DNA of 64,000 nucleotides from JAYOFM01 sp038117225 (GCA_038117225.1 JAYOFM010000004.1:6457-70456), one strand, 5' to 3'. Positions 28,802-37,651 are shown, counted from the first letter of the stretch. The notes: a model not told the origin generated them from the letters alone. A program made the numbers and translations.

Positions 28802-30094
28802 ATGGTGCTGTCCTGGGTCCTCGGCAATCTCGGCAAGCGCAAGAAGGGCAAACCGAGCAAGCCGGCGCCACCGTACGAGGAAGCGAAGCGTATTGCCGCC
28901 GAGGGTAATGCGAAGAAGCGCTCTTGGCTCGCCCGGTTCGAGGACTTGGCGCCGGAAATTCTGTACTTCTTCGCCAGCGATAAGTCGGCCGAGGTGCGCC
29001 GCGCCGCCGCCGCCAATGACGGCACGCCCCTGCAAGCGGACCTATTGCTGGCTCGTGACGTCGACGACCAGGTGCGCACCGAGCTGGCGCAGAAAATTGG
29101 CCGCCTCGTCCCCTCGCTGACGGACGACGAAAACGAAAAACTGACGACCATGGCCTTTCAGGTTCTGGAAATCCTCGCGCAGGATGAGCTGCCCCGAGAG
29201 CGCGCCATCATCTCCGAGGAAATCAAGTATCTCGCCAATGTTCCCAAATTGGTGGTGAAACGCCTCGCCCACGACCTGGAACAGACCGTGTCAACGCCCG
29301 TGCTGGAGTATTCACCCTTGCTGAGCGAGCAGGAACTGCTGCAGATCATCGCCGGCGGCGTACAGGGCGGCGCCCTGGAAGCCATCGCGCGACGGCGCGG
29401 CATTTCCGAACGGGTTTCGGATGCCGTCGTCGCGGAAGAAGTGCCAGGGGCGACGACCGAGCTATTGCGCAACGACACCGCCTCGATCAGCGAGAAGGCC
29501 CTCGACGCCATTGCCATCTCCGCCGAGGACAAGCCCGAGATGCACAAGCCTCTGGTCAATCGCGCCAGCCTGTCCATGTCGACGATCCGCCGCATCGCCA
29601 CCTTCGTCTCCAATGCGCTGCTGGAAGACCTGATCAGCGTTCACAATGTCGGCGAGGATGTGGCCAAGGATCTGCGCATGACCGTGCGTCTGCGCATCGA
29701 AAGCGGCAAGGATACAACCGGCAAGAAAAAGAAGAAGAAAAAGAAAGGGGAATCGCCGAAGGATCGCGCCATCGCGATGCTTAAAGAAAAAAAATTGAAC
29801 GAGGACGCGCTGATCGATGCCCTCGACGAAGGCGAAGTGGACTTTGTTCGCTACGGCTTGGCGTTGCTGGCGCGGCTCGACATGGAAACGACCTTGCGCA
29901 TGCTCGATAGCGATAACGGCAAGGCGGTTACAGCACTGGTTTGGAAAGCCGGACTCAGCATGGCGTTCGCCGTCTCCGTGCAACGTCGGATCGCGCACAT
30001 TCCGCCCAGGAGCATGACCAAGGAAACGGCCAACAGCGATTTCCCGTTGGAGCAGAAAGAGATGGAATGGTTTCTCGATTACTTCAGCGAGTAA
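28802..30094 (+). CDS. DUF2336 domain protein
   Basis: A 430-residue helical protein of the alphaproteobacterial DUF2336 family, function unknown. HEAT-like helical repeats run through most of the length (LAPEILYFFASDKSAEVRRA, ARDVDDQVRTELAQKIGRLV, VVKRLAHDLEQTV). The region also has a basic KKKKKKKKGE stretch near residue 317 that looks like a flexible linker, and a C-terminal helical domain. The start at 28802 follows GGGGAAAG by about 10 nt. It overlaps the next gene by 28 nt, so the two are coupled. Confidence 0.88.
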   Translation: MVLSWVLGNLGKRKKGKPSKPAPPYEEAKRIAAEGNAKKRSWLARFEDLAPEILYFFASDKSAEVRRAAAANDGTPLQADLLLARDVDDQVRTELAQKIGRLVPSLTDDENEKLTTMAFQVLEILAQDELPRERAIISEEIKYLANVPKLVVKRLAHDLEQTVSTPVLEYSPLLSEQELLQIIAGGVQGGALEAIARRRGISERVSDAVVAEEVPGATTELLRNDTASISEKALDAIAISAEDKPEMHKPLVNRASLSMSTIRRIATFVSNALLEDLISVHNVGEDVAKDLRMTVRLRIESGKDTTGKKKKKKKKGESPKDRAIAMLKEKKLNEDALIDALDEGEVDFVRYGLALLARLDMETTLRMLDSDNGKAVTALVWKAGLSMAFAVSVQRRIAHIPPRSMTKETANSDFPLEQKEMEWFLDYFSE

Positions 30095-30663
30095 TCGCCG
30101 CGCCGGCTCGCCCCGCCGCCATCATCATGGCGATCCTCCTGTCCGCGCTCCCGCTGCCGGCGGCGGCACAGCAGTCAGCCGGTGGCTTTACCGAAAACGA
30201 AATTATCGCCGCCGCGACGGGATTATTCGGCGCCACGGCGGAAGGCGTCGCCACGGTGATCGAGAAGGTCTTTGACGATCTTGGCCGACCGACCGCCTAC
30301 ATCGCCGGCGAGGAAATGTCCGGCGCCTTCATCGTCGGGTTGCGTTACGGCAAGGGCGAGATCACGCTGAAAGGCGCCGCCGCCCGCCCCATCTTCTGGC
30401 AGGGGCCATCGGTCGGTTTCGATTTCGGCGGCAACGCGTCTAAAGTATTCGTGTTGATCTACGGCGTCGACACGGTTGAGGCCTTGCACCGGCGCTTTCC
30501 CGGGATCGAGGGGTCTTTCTATTTCGTCGCCGGCATGGGGGTGAACTACCAAGCGGATTCCGGCATCACGCTGGCGCCGATCCGCACCGGTGTCGGATTA
30601 CGGCAGGGCGCCAACATCGGCTATCTGCACTATGGTCCACGGCACTCGTGGGTGCCGTTCTAA
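30067..30663 (+). CDS. DUF1134 (EipA-like) envelope protein
   Basis: A 198-residue exported protein with a signal region at residues 15-35 (ends PAAAQQ) and the DUF1134 domain. That domain includes GYLHYGPRHSWVPF at the very C-terminus and a glycine-rich core VGFDFGGNASKVFVLIYG. The family includes Brucella EipA, a periplasmic protein needed for envelope integrity. The start is ATG at 30067, inside the 3' end of the DUF2336 gene; a second in-frame ATG at 30127 would begin inside the signal sequence. Confidence 0.88.
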   Translation: MVSRLLQRVIAAPARPAAIIMAILLSALPLPAAAQQSAGGFTENEIIAAATGLFGATAEGVATVIEKVFDDLGRPTAYIAGEEMSGAFIVGLRYGKGEITLKGAAARPIFWQGPSVGFDFGGNASKVFVLIYGVDTVEALHRRFPGIEGSFYFVAGMGVNYQADSGITLAPIRTGVGLRQGANIGYLHYGPRHSWVPF

Positions 30664-30674
30664 AAAAGGAAAAC

Positions 30675-30692
30675 CGGGACTCAAAAGCCCCG
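30675..30692 (-). terminator. Intrinsic terminator of the 30697-30894 gene
   Basis: Read on the minus strand, a 7-bp stem (CGGGGCT pairing with AGTCCCG, one G-U) with a TTTG loop is followed by a T-rich tract at 30673-30662. It begins 5 nt after the stop of the small minus-strand gene. Confidence 0.75.
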
Positions 30693-30696
30693 ATGA

Positions 30697-30894
30697 TCAG
30701 CAGCCGCTACGCCAGTTGTTCTTGGCAAGCGGCCCGCTGGCGGCGCGGAACGCGCTGTTGAACTGCTTCTCACGCTTGGTGATTCCGGGTGCCGGCTTCG
30801 CTGGCGCCGCATCGTCGTCGTCGTCGCCTCGCCCTTCGGCCCCCACTTTTTCGTCCAGCAGGTCCTTCACCGATTTGAAAGTGTCCGCGGGCAT
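30697..30894 (-). CDS. Small hypothetical protein, 65 residues
   Basis: An acidic N-terminal half with a short Asp run and a basic C-terminal half (GITKREKQFNSAFRAASGPL). No signal peptide or membrane segment. ATG at 30894 has GGAGAGG immediately upstream, and the stop is followed by a good intrinsic terminator, so a real transcript is likely. The C-terminal part resembles nothing I can name. Confidence 0.6.
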   Translation of the reverse strand: MPADTFKSVKDLLDEKVGAEGRGDDDDDAAPAKPAPGITKREKQFNSAFRAASGPLAKNNWRSGC

Positions 30895-31224
30895 CGCCCT
30901 CTCCACGCCAAGTCCCGATCCGTCGGTACAATCCGACACGCCTCCGCGTAAAGTATCAAAACGCCGGGTGGTGAGTCGAGGCAGCTTTGAGCAGTTTTTC
31001 CACGTTTATAATCCGACCGCGCGCGAGTGACGCGGGACACTTCCACGCGACGGCAATTGTCGTAGTCTTCAAGGTGATGTGAAAAACGCGGTCACGGATG
31101 ACCGGGTCCGCGTCTCCACGAAACGGCAAACCATCGGAAACGGTGGGGCGCAAAATCACCGGCCTACGGCGCCATCTCCTTCGACCGGCGCCACGGCAGC
31201 GGGATTACCGAACGGAGGACCAGC
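30895..31224. other. Intergenic stretch with nothing assigned
   Basis: About 330 nt between two small divergent genes. It should contain their promoters. I found no convincing -35/-10 pair, hairpin or coding frame with a ribosome binding site. A minus-strand frame over 30956-31159 is open but lacks coding character. Confidence 0.4.
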
Positions 31225-31374
31225 ATGATCGAATTCATTCTGACCGCTCTCGTCGCCATGTGGGATTTCTGGTGCGTCCCGTTCGCGCTGCTGCCCTACG
31301 GCGACCCTTACGGCGCCGCCGCGGCGCTGTTCATCGTCGGCGCCTTCGCGACCAAGCGATTCATCAACGGCTAG
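31225..31374 (+). CDS. Small membrane protein, 49 residues
   Basis: ATG at 31225 follows a strong CGGAGGA ribosome binding site by 6 nt. The 49-residue product has two hydrophobic stretches (FILTALVAMWDFW and AAAALFIVGAFATK) separated by a Pro/Tyr/Gly turn, ending in KRFING. This looks like a small two-pass or hairpin membrane protein. No family recognised. It lies 21 nt before the convergent tRNA-His gene. Confidence 0.6.
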   Translation: MIEFILTALVAMWDFWCVPFALLPYGDPYGAAAALFIVGAFATKRFING

Positions 31375-31395
31375 TTTGTCTGGCGGGGCGGAAAA

Positions 31396-31473
31396 TGGGG
31401 TGGCTGACGAGATTTGAACTCGCGACCTCCGGGATCACAACCCGGCGCTCTAACCAACTGAGCTACAGCCACC
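31396..31473 (-). tRNA. tRNA-His (anticodon GUG)
   Basis: A complete cloverleaf on the minus strand: acceptor GTGGCTG/CAGCCAC, D stem GCTC/GAGC, anticodon stem CCGGG/CCCGG with loop TTGTGAT (GTG anticodon), and T arm GCGAG-TTCAAAT-CTCGT. CCA is encoded. The genome carries G at position -1 opposite C73, the standard bacterial histidine identity element. Position -1 is 31473 and CCA ends at 31396. Confidence 0.96.
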
Positions 31474-31563
31474 ATCGATCTGCGATCAATGTGGGCGCAT
31501 CATTAGACGCCCGCTCTCGGAGCGTCAAGCGCCGCCAAATGGGGCCGCCAGCGTCGCCCGTTG

Positions 31564-33114
31564 CTACGGCATGACGGCTTCGATCAGGTAGGGACCCGGC
31601 GTGGCGATCCCGCGCGCCAACGCGGTCTCGAAGCCGGCCGCGTCATCGACCCGTTCGGCCGCGACGCCCATGCCGGCGGCAAGATGAACCCAGTCCAGGT
31701 CCGGACGATCGAGGGTCAGCATATCCATGGCCGACGGTCCCGGGTTGGCGACGCCGACATTGGTCATCTCGCCGAGCAGAATTTTATATGTCCGATTGGC
31801 GAACAGCACGGTGGTGACATCCAGGCCCTCGCGGGCCTGCGTCCACAGCGCCTGCAGGGTGTACATGGCCGAACCGTCGGATTGCAGCGCCAGCACCTTG
31901 CGATCGGGCGCCGCCACCGCCGCGCCGGTGGCCAGCGGCAGGCCGGTGCCGATGGCGCCGCCGGTGTTCTGCAACCAGTCGTGCCGCGGCGATCCCTCGG
32001 TATATTCCAGCAGCTTGCGGCCCGAGGTAATGCTTTCATCGGCGATGATGGCGTTTTCGGGAATCGCCCGGCCGATGAGAATACCGAGGGTTTCCGGATC
32101 GAGAACAGACGTCGTCAACGGGAAATCCCGTGGCGCGGCGAGCACCGGTGCCGCGCCGCCGGCGTCCAGCGCGTCGACCAAGGCGGCGAGCGCCGCCACG
32201 CCATCTTCCTCGGGCGCCGTCAGTGTCGTCACGTCGCAGGTGTCCGGCAGCAGGCGGCCCGGCTTGCCCGGGTAGGCGAAGAAGCCGACCGGCTCCTTGG
32301 CGCCGACCAGCACCATGTCACGGAAATCGGCCAGTATGGCGCGCGCCTGATCGACCACATAGGGCACGCGGTTTACCGGCACGCGTCCCGCGCCACGGGC
32401 GATGCGGCGGTTCGACGTCGGCATCAGCAACGCCGCCCCGGTCTTGGCGGCGATGCGGCCGGCGAGGTCAAGCCCTTGCTCGCTCAGCGCCGCGCCGGTC
32501 AGCAGCAGCGCCGCCTTGGGACTGTCGCGCAGCACCCGCGCCGCGGCGTCGATGGTATCCCTCGACGGCACCGGTGGCGCTGGCGGCGCCTTGATGACCG
32601 CGTCGGCGGCGGCGCCTTCGTCCCAGGCGGCGTCGCCGGGCAGGATCAGCGTGGCGATGCGCCCCGGATAAGTGGTGGCCATGCGGATGGCCGTCGCGGT
32701 ATCGGCGGCGACGGTTTTCGGCCCGGTCGCGGTGCCGACCCAATCGGACACCGGCCGCGCGATACCGGCGATGTCCGATGTCAGCGGCGCGTCGTACTTG
32801 ATATGATAGCTGGCGTGCTCGCCGACCACGTTGACCATCGGCGTGTTGGCGCGGCGCGCGTTGTGGATATTGGCGAGACCGTTGGCCAGGCCCGACCCCA
32901 GGTGCAGCAGGGTCACCGCCGGCTTGCCGGTAATGCGGGCATAGCCATCGGCGGCGCCGGTGACGACGTTTTCCTGCAGCCCCAGCACGCAGCGCAATTC
33001 CGGATGGCGATCGAGCGCGGCGACGAAATGCATTTCCGAGGTTCCCGGGTTGGCGAAACACACCTCGATGCCGCCGGCGATCAAGGTCCGTACCAGGCTT
33101 TCGGCTCCGATCAT
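31564..33114 (-). CDS. Thiamine-diphosphate enzyme of the acetolactate synthase/benzoylformate decarboxylase type
   Basis: A 516-residue ThDP enzyme. The catalytic Glu is in GLQENVVTGAADGYAR. The Pyr domain starts FANPGTSEMHFVAAL, and the diphosphate domain has NTGGAIGTGLPLATG, then a QSDGSAMYTLQ metal/ThDP motif and an Asn in LFANRTYKIL. It is shorter than true biosynthetic IlvB and has no neighbouring small subunit, so a decarboxylase or IlvB-like side activity is more likely than valine synthesis. It diverges from a class I aminotransferase, which suggests 2-oxo acid metabolism. GAGGAAA precedes the start. Confidence 0.88.
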   Translation of the reverse strand: MIGAESLVRTLIAGGIEVCFANPGTSEMHFVAALDRHPELRCVLGLQENVVTGAADGYARITGKPAVTLLHLGSGLANGLANIHNARRANTPMVNVVGEHASYHIKYDAPLTSDIAGIARPVSDWVGTATGPKTVAADTATAIRMATTYPGRIATLILPGDAAWDEGAAADAVIKAPPAPPVPSRDTIDAAARVLRDSPKAALLLTGAALSEQGLDLAGRIAAKTGAALLMPTSNRRIARGAGRVPVNRVPYVVDQARAILADFRDMVLVGAKEPVGFFAYPGKPGRLLPDTCDVTTLTAPEEDGVAALAALVDALDAGGAAPVLAAPRDFPLTTSVLDPETLGILIGRAIPENAIIADESITSGRKLLEYTEGSPRHDWLQNTGGAIGTGLPLATGAAVAAPDRKVLALQSDGSAMYTLQALWTQAREGLDVTTVLFANRTYKILLGEMTNVGVANPGPSAMDMLTLDRPDLDWVHLAAGMGVAAERVDDAAGFETALARGIATPGPYLIEAVMP

Positions 33115-33212
33115 GATTTTTCCTCGTGTTACGCCGCTCGTCTTGCTTCGTAAGCTTTGCTATGAACACATCGGCCGCGCAAGGCCCGATCAGTTTCAAG
33201 GAAACGCACGGA

Positions 33213-34385
33213 ATGCCGCACACAGCAGCCGCCATCGACAGGCTCGGCACGGAATCAGCCTTCTCGGTGCTCGCCCGCGCCACCGCCCTCGCCGCCCAGG
33301 GCAGGGACATCATCAATCTCGGCATCGGCCAGCCGGATTTCCAGACGCCGGACCACATCGTCGAGGCCGCCGTCAAGGCGCTGCGTGATGGCCACCACGG
33401 CTATACCCCGGCGAACGGCGTCCCGGAGCTGCGCCGAGCGGTCGCCGCCGACATCGCCCGCCACCGCGGCGTCGAGGTCGATCCCGATCACGTCATCATC
33501 GTTCCCGGTGGCAAGGTCACCATGTTCTTCGCCATTCTGATGTTCGGCGAACCGAGGGCGGAGATCATCTACCCCAATCCGGGCTTCCCCATCTATGAAA
33601 GCATGATCGGGTTTTCCGGCGCCAAACCGGTCCCGATGCCGTTGCACGAAGCCAATGACTTTTCGTTTTCGGCCGAGGAGGTGCTCGGCCTGATCACGCC
33701 GGCGACGCGATTGCTGATCCTCAACAGCCCGGCCAATCCGACCGGCGGCGCCGTGCCGAAGCAGGAAATGGACGCCCTCGCCGAGGGTCTGGAGCGCCAC
33801 CCCCATGTCGCCATCCTGTCCGACGAGATCTACAGCCGCATGCTCTATGATGGCCGCGAACACGCCAGCCTGCTTGCCTACCCGCACCTGCGGGACCGGG
33901 TCATCCTGCTCGACGGCTGGTCGAAGACCTACGCCATGACCGGCTGGCGGCTCGGCTACGCGGTGTGGCCGGAAGCCCTGGTCGATGCGGCGACGCGGCT
34001 GTGCATCAACAGCCACAGTTGCGTCAACGCGCCGACCCAATGGGCCGGCGTCGCCGCGCTGGAAGGCCCGCAGGACGCGGTCGACGCCATGATGACGGCG
34101 TTCGCCGAACGGCGCCGCGTCATCCTCACGGAACTCAATCAGATTCCCGGTTTTCGCTGTGCCGAGCCGGGCGGCGCGTTCTACACCTTCCCCAATATTG
34201 AAGGCACCGGTCTCGGCGCCACCCAACTTCAGGACAAGCTGTTGAACGACGCCGGCGTCGCCACCCTGTCCGGCACCAGCTTCGGCAGCATGGGTGAAGG
34301 CTATATCCGCATTTCCTACGCCAACTCGGCCGAAAACATCCGCGAAGCCGCCAAGCGCATCCGCGCCTGTCTCGGTGACGCCTAA
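33213..34385 (+). CDS. Class I/II pyridoxal-phosphate aminotransferase
   Basis: A 390-residue fold-type I aminotransferase of the aspartate aminotransferase group. It shows GIGQPDFQTPDHIVEA near the N-terminus, NSPANPTGG, the Asp/Tyr region SDEIYSRMLYD, PLP-lysine K238 in DGWSKTYAMTGWRLGY, and the Arg region GEGYIRISYANS at the end. The start at 33213 gives the normal spacing from the N-terminus to the glycine motif, with AAGGAAA about 10 nt upstream. Substrate is not determinable. It faces the ThDP enzyme and precedes a class III aminotransferase by 37 nt. Confidence 0.93.
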   Translation: MPHTAAAIDRLGTESAFSVLARATALAAQGRDIINLGIGQPDFQTPDHIVEAAVKALRDGHHGYTPANGVPELRRAVAADIARHRGVEVDPDHVIIVPGGKVTMFFAILMFGEPRAEIIYPNPGFPIYESMIGFSGAKPVPMPLHEANDFSFSAEEVLGLITPATRLLILNSPANPTGGAVPKQEMDALAEGLERHPHVAILSDEIYSRMLYDGREHASLLAYPHLRDRVILLDGWSKTYAMTGWRLGYAVWPEALVDAATRLCINSHSCVNAPTQWAGVAALEGPQDAVDAMMTAFAERRRVILTELNQIPGFRCAEPGGAFYTFPNIEGTGLGATQLQDKLLNDAGVATLSGTSFGSMGEGYIRISYANSAENIREAAKRIRACLGDA

Positions 34386-34422
34386 CCGTGTTAGACTTCA
34401 AGCCCCCTTCAGGAGAGCGACG

Positions 34423-35715
34423 ATGACCGAAATGCGAAGCCAAGCCGACTACTACGCCTCCGCCGAAGACACCCTGCCGGGCGCGGGCCTCGGCGCCTAC
34501 AAGCTGGCCGACGACGTGCGCTTCATCGTCAAGCGCGGCGAGGGATCGAAGCTCGAGGACATGGACGGCAATACCTACATCGATTACGTCTGCGGCGCCG
34601 GCGCCATGATCCTCGGCAATGCCAACCCGGCCGTGGTCGCGGCGGCGCAGGCGCGGATGGCCGACGGCTTTCATTTCTTCGGCACCCTCAATAACGCCTG
34701 CATCGAACTGGCGCGGGAACTGGCCGACGCCATCCCGTGCGCCGAACGGGTCGTCTTCTCGACCACCGGCGGCGAGGCGACGTTCTATGTCATGCGCATG
34801 GCGCGCGCCTTCACGGGGCGGAACAAGGTCCTCAAGTTCGAAGGCGGCTACCACGGCAACCACGACTATTCGCAGATTGCCATCTCACCGAAGGCGCTGT
34901 CGAATTACCCGTCGGGCCGGCCGGAAACCGGCGGCATCCCCGACGTGCTGCCGTCGACGGTGCTGATCGCGCCGTATAACGACCTGGAGGTGGTGCGCAA
35001 GCTGGTCGAGGAAAACCGCGATGATCTGGCGTGCGTCATCGTCGAGCCGGTGCAGCGGATCATCTGGCCGGCGCCCGGGTTTCTGGAGGGCCTGCGCAAG
35101 ATTTGCGACGACAACGGCGTGCTGCTGGCGTTCGACGAAGTGGTCACCGGGTTCCGCCTCGCCTACGGCGGCGCGCAGGAAAAATTCGGCGTCATCCCCG
35201 ACCTCGCGGCCTACGGCAAGGTGGTCGGCGGCGGCGCGCATCTGGGCGCCGTCGCGGGCCGCGCCGATATCATCGATCTGGCCAATCCGGCCAACAAGGC
35301 GGAACCGACCTACGCCCAGGTCAACGGCACCCTGCATGGCAATCCGCTGGCCTCCGTGATCGGCCAGGCGACGCTCGCGGAACTCAAGAAGCCCGGCACC
35401 TACGCCGCCCTCGACGCCAAGGGCGACAGCCTGCGCAAGGAATTGCAGGCGGTCCTCGATCGCCGCGGCCTGCCCGCCGTGTGTTGCGGTGGCGGCTCGT
35501 TCTGGCAGATCCTGTTCCTCGGACAGGCGCCGCGCACCTATGCCGACATGCTCGACGTCGACACCGCCCGCACCAAGGCGCTCGACGAAGCCTTGATCAA
35601 GGAAGGCATTTACGTGTTGCCAAACGTGCGCCGCTTCGTCTCCGCCGCCCACACCGACGCCGACATCGAAGCCACCGCCAAGGCCCTCGACGCCGCCTGC
35701 CGGCGGGTCGGCTGA
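34423..35715 (+). CDS. Class III aminotransferase, glutamate-1-semialdehyde aminomutase-like
   Basis: A 430-residue PLP enzyme. It has the class III core VFSTTGGEATFYVMRMARAF, the metal-free Asp motif LLAFDEVVTGFRLAYGG, PLP-lysine K266 in AAYGKVVGGGAHLG, and TLHGNPLASVIGQATL. The GSA aminomutase-like order is clear, but HemL itself normally carries different substrate-gating residues, so a catabolic omega-aminotransferase is also possible. AGGAG lies 7 nt before the ATG. It is likely transcribed with the class I aminotransferase. Confidence 0.9.
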   Translation: MTEMRSQADYYASAEDTLPGAGLGAYKLADDVRFIVKRGEGSKLEDMDGNTYIDYVCGAGAMILGNANPAVVAAAQARMADGFHFFGTLNNACIELARELADAIPCAERVVFSTTGGEATFYVMRMARAFTGRNKVLKFEGGYHGNHDYSQIAISPKALSNYPSGRPETGGIPDVLPSTVLIAPYNDLEVVRKLVEENRDDLACVIVEPVQRIIWPAPGFLEGLRKICDDNGVLLAFDEVVTGFRLAYGGAQEKFGVIPDLAAYGKVVGGGAHLGAVAGRADIIDLANPANKAEPTYAQVNGTLHGNPLASVIGQATLAELKKPGTYAALDAKGDSLRKELQAVLDRRGLPAVCCGGGSFWQILFLGQAPRTYADMLDVDTARTKALDEALIKEGIYVLPNVRRFVSAAHTDADIEATAKALDAACRRVG

Positions 35716-35821
35716 CGGCAACGGGTCTCGACGCATGCTATTTTATGCGGATACTACGTATTGCACTGCAACATGACAGTGCTACGAGGCGCCTCCCCTA
35801 GCCCAGACCGGAGTGATTGCC

Positions 35822-36235
35822 TTGAACGTCCGCACCGTAAAACTTACCCTGCCCTGCCTCGCGGCGGCGCTGCTTTCCGGGTGCGGGATCGTTCCCGTCG
35901 CTTTCTCCGCCGGCCACATGGCCGCCAATGGCCTCAGCTATGTCACCACTGGCAAAAGCACCACCGATCATCTGGTCTCGGGCCTGACCGGCGACGACTG
36001 CGCACTGCACCGGGCCTTGGCTGACCGCCCGGTCTGCGACGCGGGCCCCGACGATGTGGCCGCGCTTCACGACGCTGGGGATCCCTTGCTCGGCCGCGCC
36101 CGGTCAGTTCACCGGACCGACAGCCGATATGGCGGCAATCGTTCCAATGCTTGGCGCGCCGTGCAGAATGTCGGCATCATGGACCAACATGCCGACGTGT
36201 TCGACCGAGCCGACCGCTCCATCACCGGTTTTTAG
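35822..36235 (+). CDS. Small lipoprotein, paralogue 1
   Basis: An exported lipoprotein of about 137 residues. A short signal ends in the lipobox LLSGC, then VPVAFSAGHMAANGLSYVTTG, and a block TGKSTTDHLVSGLTGDDC that is nearly repeated in the next gene. I know related small lipoproteins from other alphaproteobacteria, but they have no assigned function. GGAG is 9 nt before a TTG at 35822, which is why that start is preferred over GTG at 35813. The region beyond about residue 80 has no match in the paralogue and could reflect a C-terminal frameshift. Confidence 0.65.
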   Translation: MNVRTVKLTLPCLAAALLSGCGIVPVAFSAGHMAANGLSYVTTGKSTTDHLVSGLTGDDCALHRALADRPVCDAGPDDVAALHDAGDPLLGRARSVHRTDSRYGGNRSNAWRAVQNVGIMDQHADVFDRADRSITGF

Positions 36236-36324
36236 GGTTCGCTTGTTTCCCTAAGGTGCGTCATGGCGCGCGGCGTGACCGCAAGATATGCTGCATTCGC
36301 ATTGTGTGATCGGAGCCAGAACAC

Positions 36325-36606
36325 GTGAGCAAGCACATCATTCGGCCGGTCTACCGGTCCATCGTCGTCACCCTTGCAGTATGGGGCTTGTCCGCCTGCG
36401 CCGGCGTTCCCGTCGCCGTTACGGCGGGCACAATCGCCGTCGACGGCTTCAGCTACGCCGCCACCGGCAAGGGCACGGCGGATCACTTGATATCCGGATT
36501 GACCGGCGAGGACTGCGCCATGCTGCGCGGCTTCAACGATAAACCCGTGTGCCGTCCCAATACGTCGACATTGCTGGCCGACGCGGGCACCGCCCCGATG
36601 GGGTGA
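36325..36606 (+). CDS. Small lipoprotein, paralogue 2
   Basis: A 93-residue protein starting at GTG with GGAG 9 nt upstream. The signal peptide ends in the lipobox LSAC. The mature part repeats the neighbour's pattern: VPVAVTAGTIAVDGFSYAATG, GKGTADHLISGLTGEDC and NDKPVC, with two matching cysteines. The two genes are clearly a tandem duplication on the plus strand, 89 nt apart. The stop overlaps an ATG (TGATG) that opens a 46-codon frame to 36746, not assigned. Confidence 0.75.
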   Translation: MSKHIIRPVYRSIVVTLAVWGLSACAGVPVAVTAGTIAVDGFSYAATGKGTADHLISGLTGEDCAMLRGFNDKPVCRPNTSTLLADAGTAPMG

Positions 36607-36766
36607 TGGTTCCGGTGTCAGCGGGCATGCGGACGCTACCATCCGCCGCCCAAGCCAATCCGACGCCACAGCCGACCATTGCGTCGATCATGCGCGGGCA
36701 TCTTCGCGCCTTCAACATGGCCAACGGCATCAAACCGGCGAACTGACAGCCGGCCCAAAGCCGAAA

Positions 36767-37651
36767 TCAGTGATTCAGCAGCATCGGGATCGGCGACCCA
36801 TTGAGCATCTCGTAGGTCGTGCCGCCGAGGATGCGTTCGCGTAGTCGCGATTGCCCATAGGCCCCCATGATAATCAGATCGACCTCCAGTTTACGTGCCT
36901 CACCGATGATGACATCGGCCAACGCATGGGAGGTATCGTCGATCCGCACCACGTCGGCATGAATGTCGTGGCGTGCCAGATGCTCCGTGATGCCGGAACC
37001 CGGTTCGCCGCCGTGCTGATCGGGTTTCAGATTGATGGCCAGGATGTGCACGCTGTCGGCGTTGCGCGTGAAGGGTCGGGAATTGTGAATGGCGCGAGTC
37101 GCCAGAGGACTGCGGTCCCAGGCGATCATCACCCGCCGGCCGACCCCGAGGTCCTTGGCGGCGGTCGGCACCACGAGAACCGGATGGCCGACGGAAAGAA
37201 TCAAATGGTCGGTCACCGTCTCGCCGAACCGGCGCGCGCTGTCGGGGCCCGGCTGACCGACGATCGCGACATCCGAAAACCTCGCTTCGTGGGTCAACAC
37301 GTCCATCAGCGCGCCCGTGTCGCTGGTCCAATTGTGCTTGATGCCCGCCTCGTTCGCCGCTTCGAGGAATCGATCACGCGCCGCCTCGGCGGCAAAACGC
37401 GCGTGCTCCTGGTGGGCGTTCTCTAGATCGTGCGCTTTTCTGTCGAAATCCTGCAACGAACGGCCGCCAAAATCTGGTACGGCGTAGTTCGCCGGCGCCC
37501 TCGTCGCCGGCGCCGGTCCGGTATTTTTCGAACCGACATAAAGTCCCGTCAGGTGGGCGTCGTGGGTGGATGCCAAGCGGATGGCGTAATCCTGCCGAAC
37601 GGCACCGTTGGTGCTGTTATCGGCATGCAACATAATGTCCTTGAGCGGCAT
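36767..37651 (-). CDS. Tandem-domain universal stress protein
   Basis: A 294-residue two-domain Usp protein. The first domain opens PLKDIMLHADNSTNGAVRQD, and the second begins around VMIAWDRSPLATRAIHNSRP. It finishes with LIIMGAYGQSRLRERILGGT and PIPMLLNH, the family's G-x2-G-x9-G-(S/T)-like end with Ser/Arg variation. It is one of four Usp genes in the window. It is convergent with the lipoprotein gene and divergent from the cupin. Confidence 0.9.
   Translation of the reverse strand: MPLKDIMLHADNSTNGAVRQDYAIRLASTHDAHLTGLYVGSKNTGPAPATRAPANYAVPDFGGRSLQDFDRKAHDLENAHQEHARFAAEAARDRFLEAANEAGIKHNWTSDTGALMDVLTHEARFSDVAIVGQPGPDSARRFGETVTDHLILSVGHPVLVVPTAAKDLGVGRRVMIAWDRSPLATRAIHNSRPFTRNADSVHILAINLKPDQHGGEPGSGITEHLARHDIHADVVRIDDTSHALADVIIGEARKLEVDLIIMGAYGQSRLRERILGGTTYEMLNGSPIPMLLNH

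Noticed and set aside
30956..31159. Minus-strand 67-codon frame in the gap before the small membrane protein
   Set aside because: No ribosome binding site and no coding character.
31561..33153. Plus-strand open frame opposite the ThDP enzyme
   Set aside because: No motif, antisense of a well-supported gene.
36606..36746. 46-codon frame overlapping the stop of lipoprotein 2 (TGATG)
   Set aside because: Coupling is possible but the product has no recognisable feature; it may equally be an out-of-frame tail.
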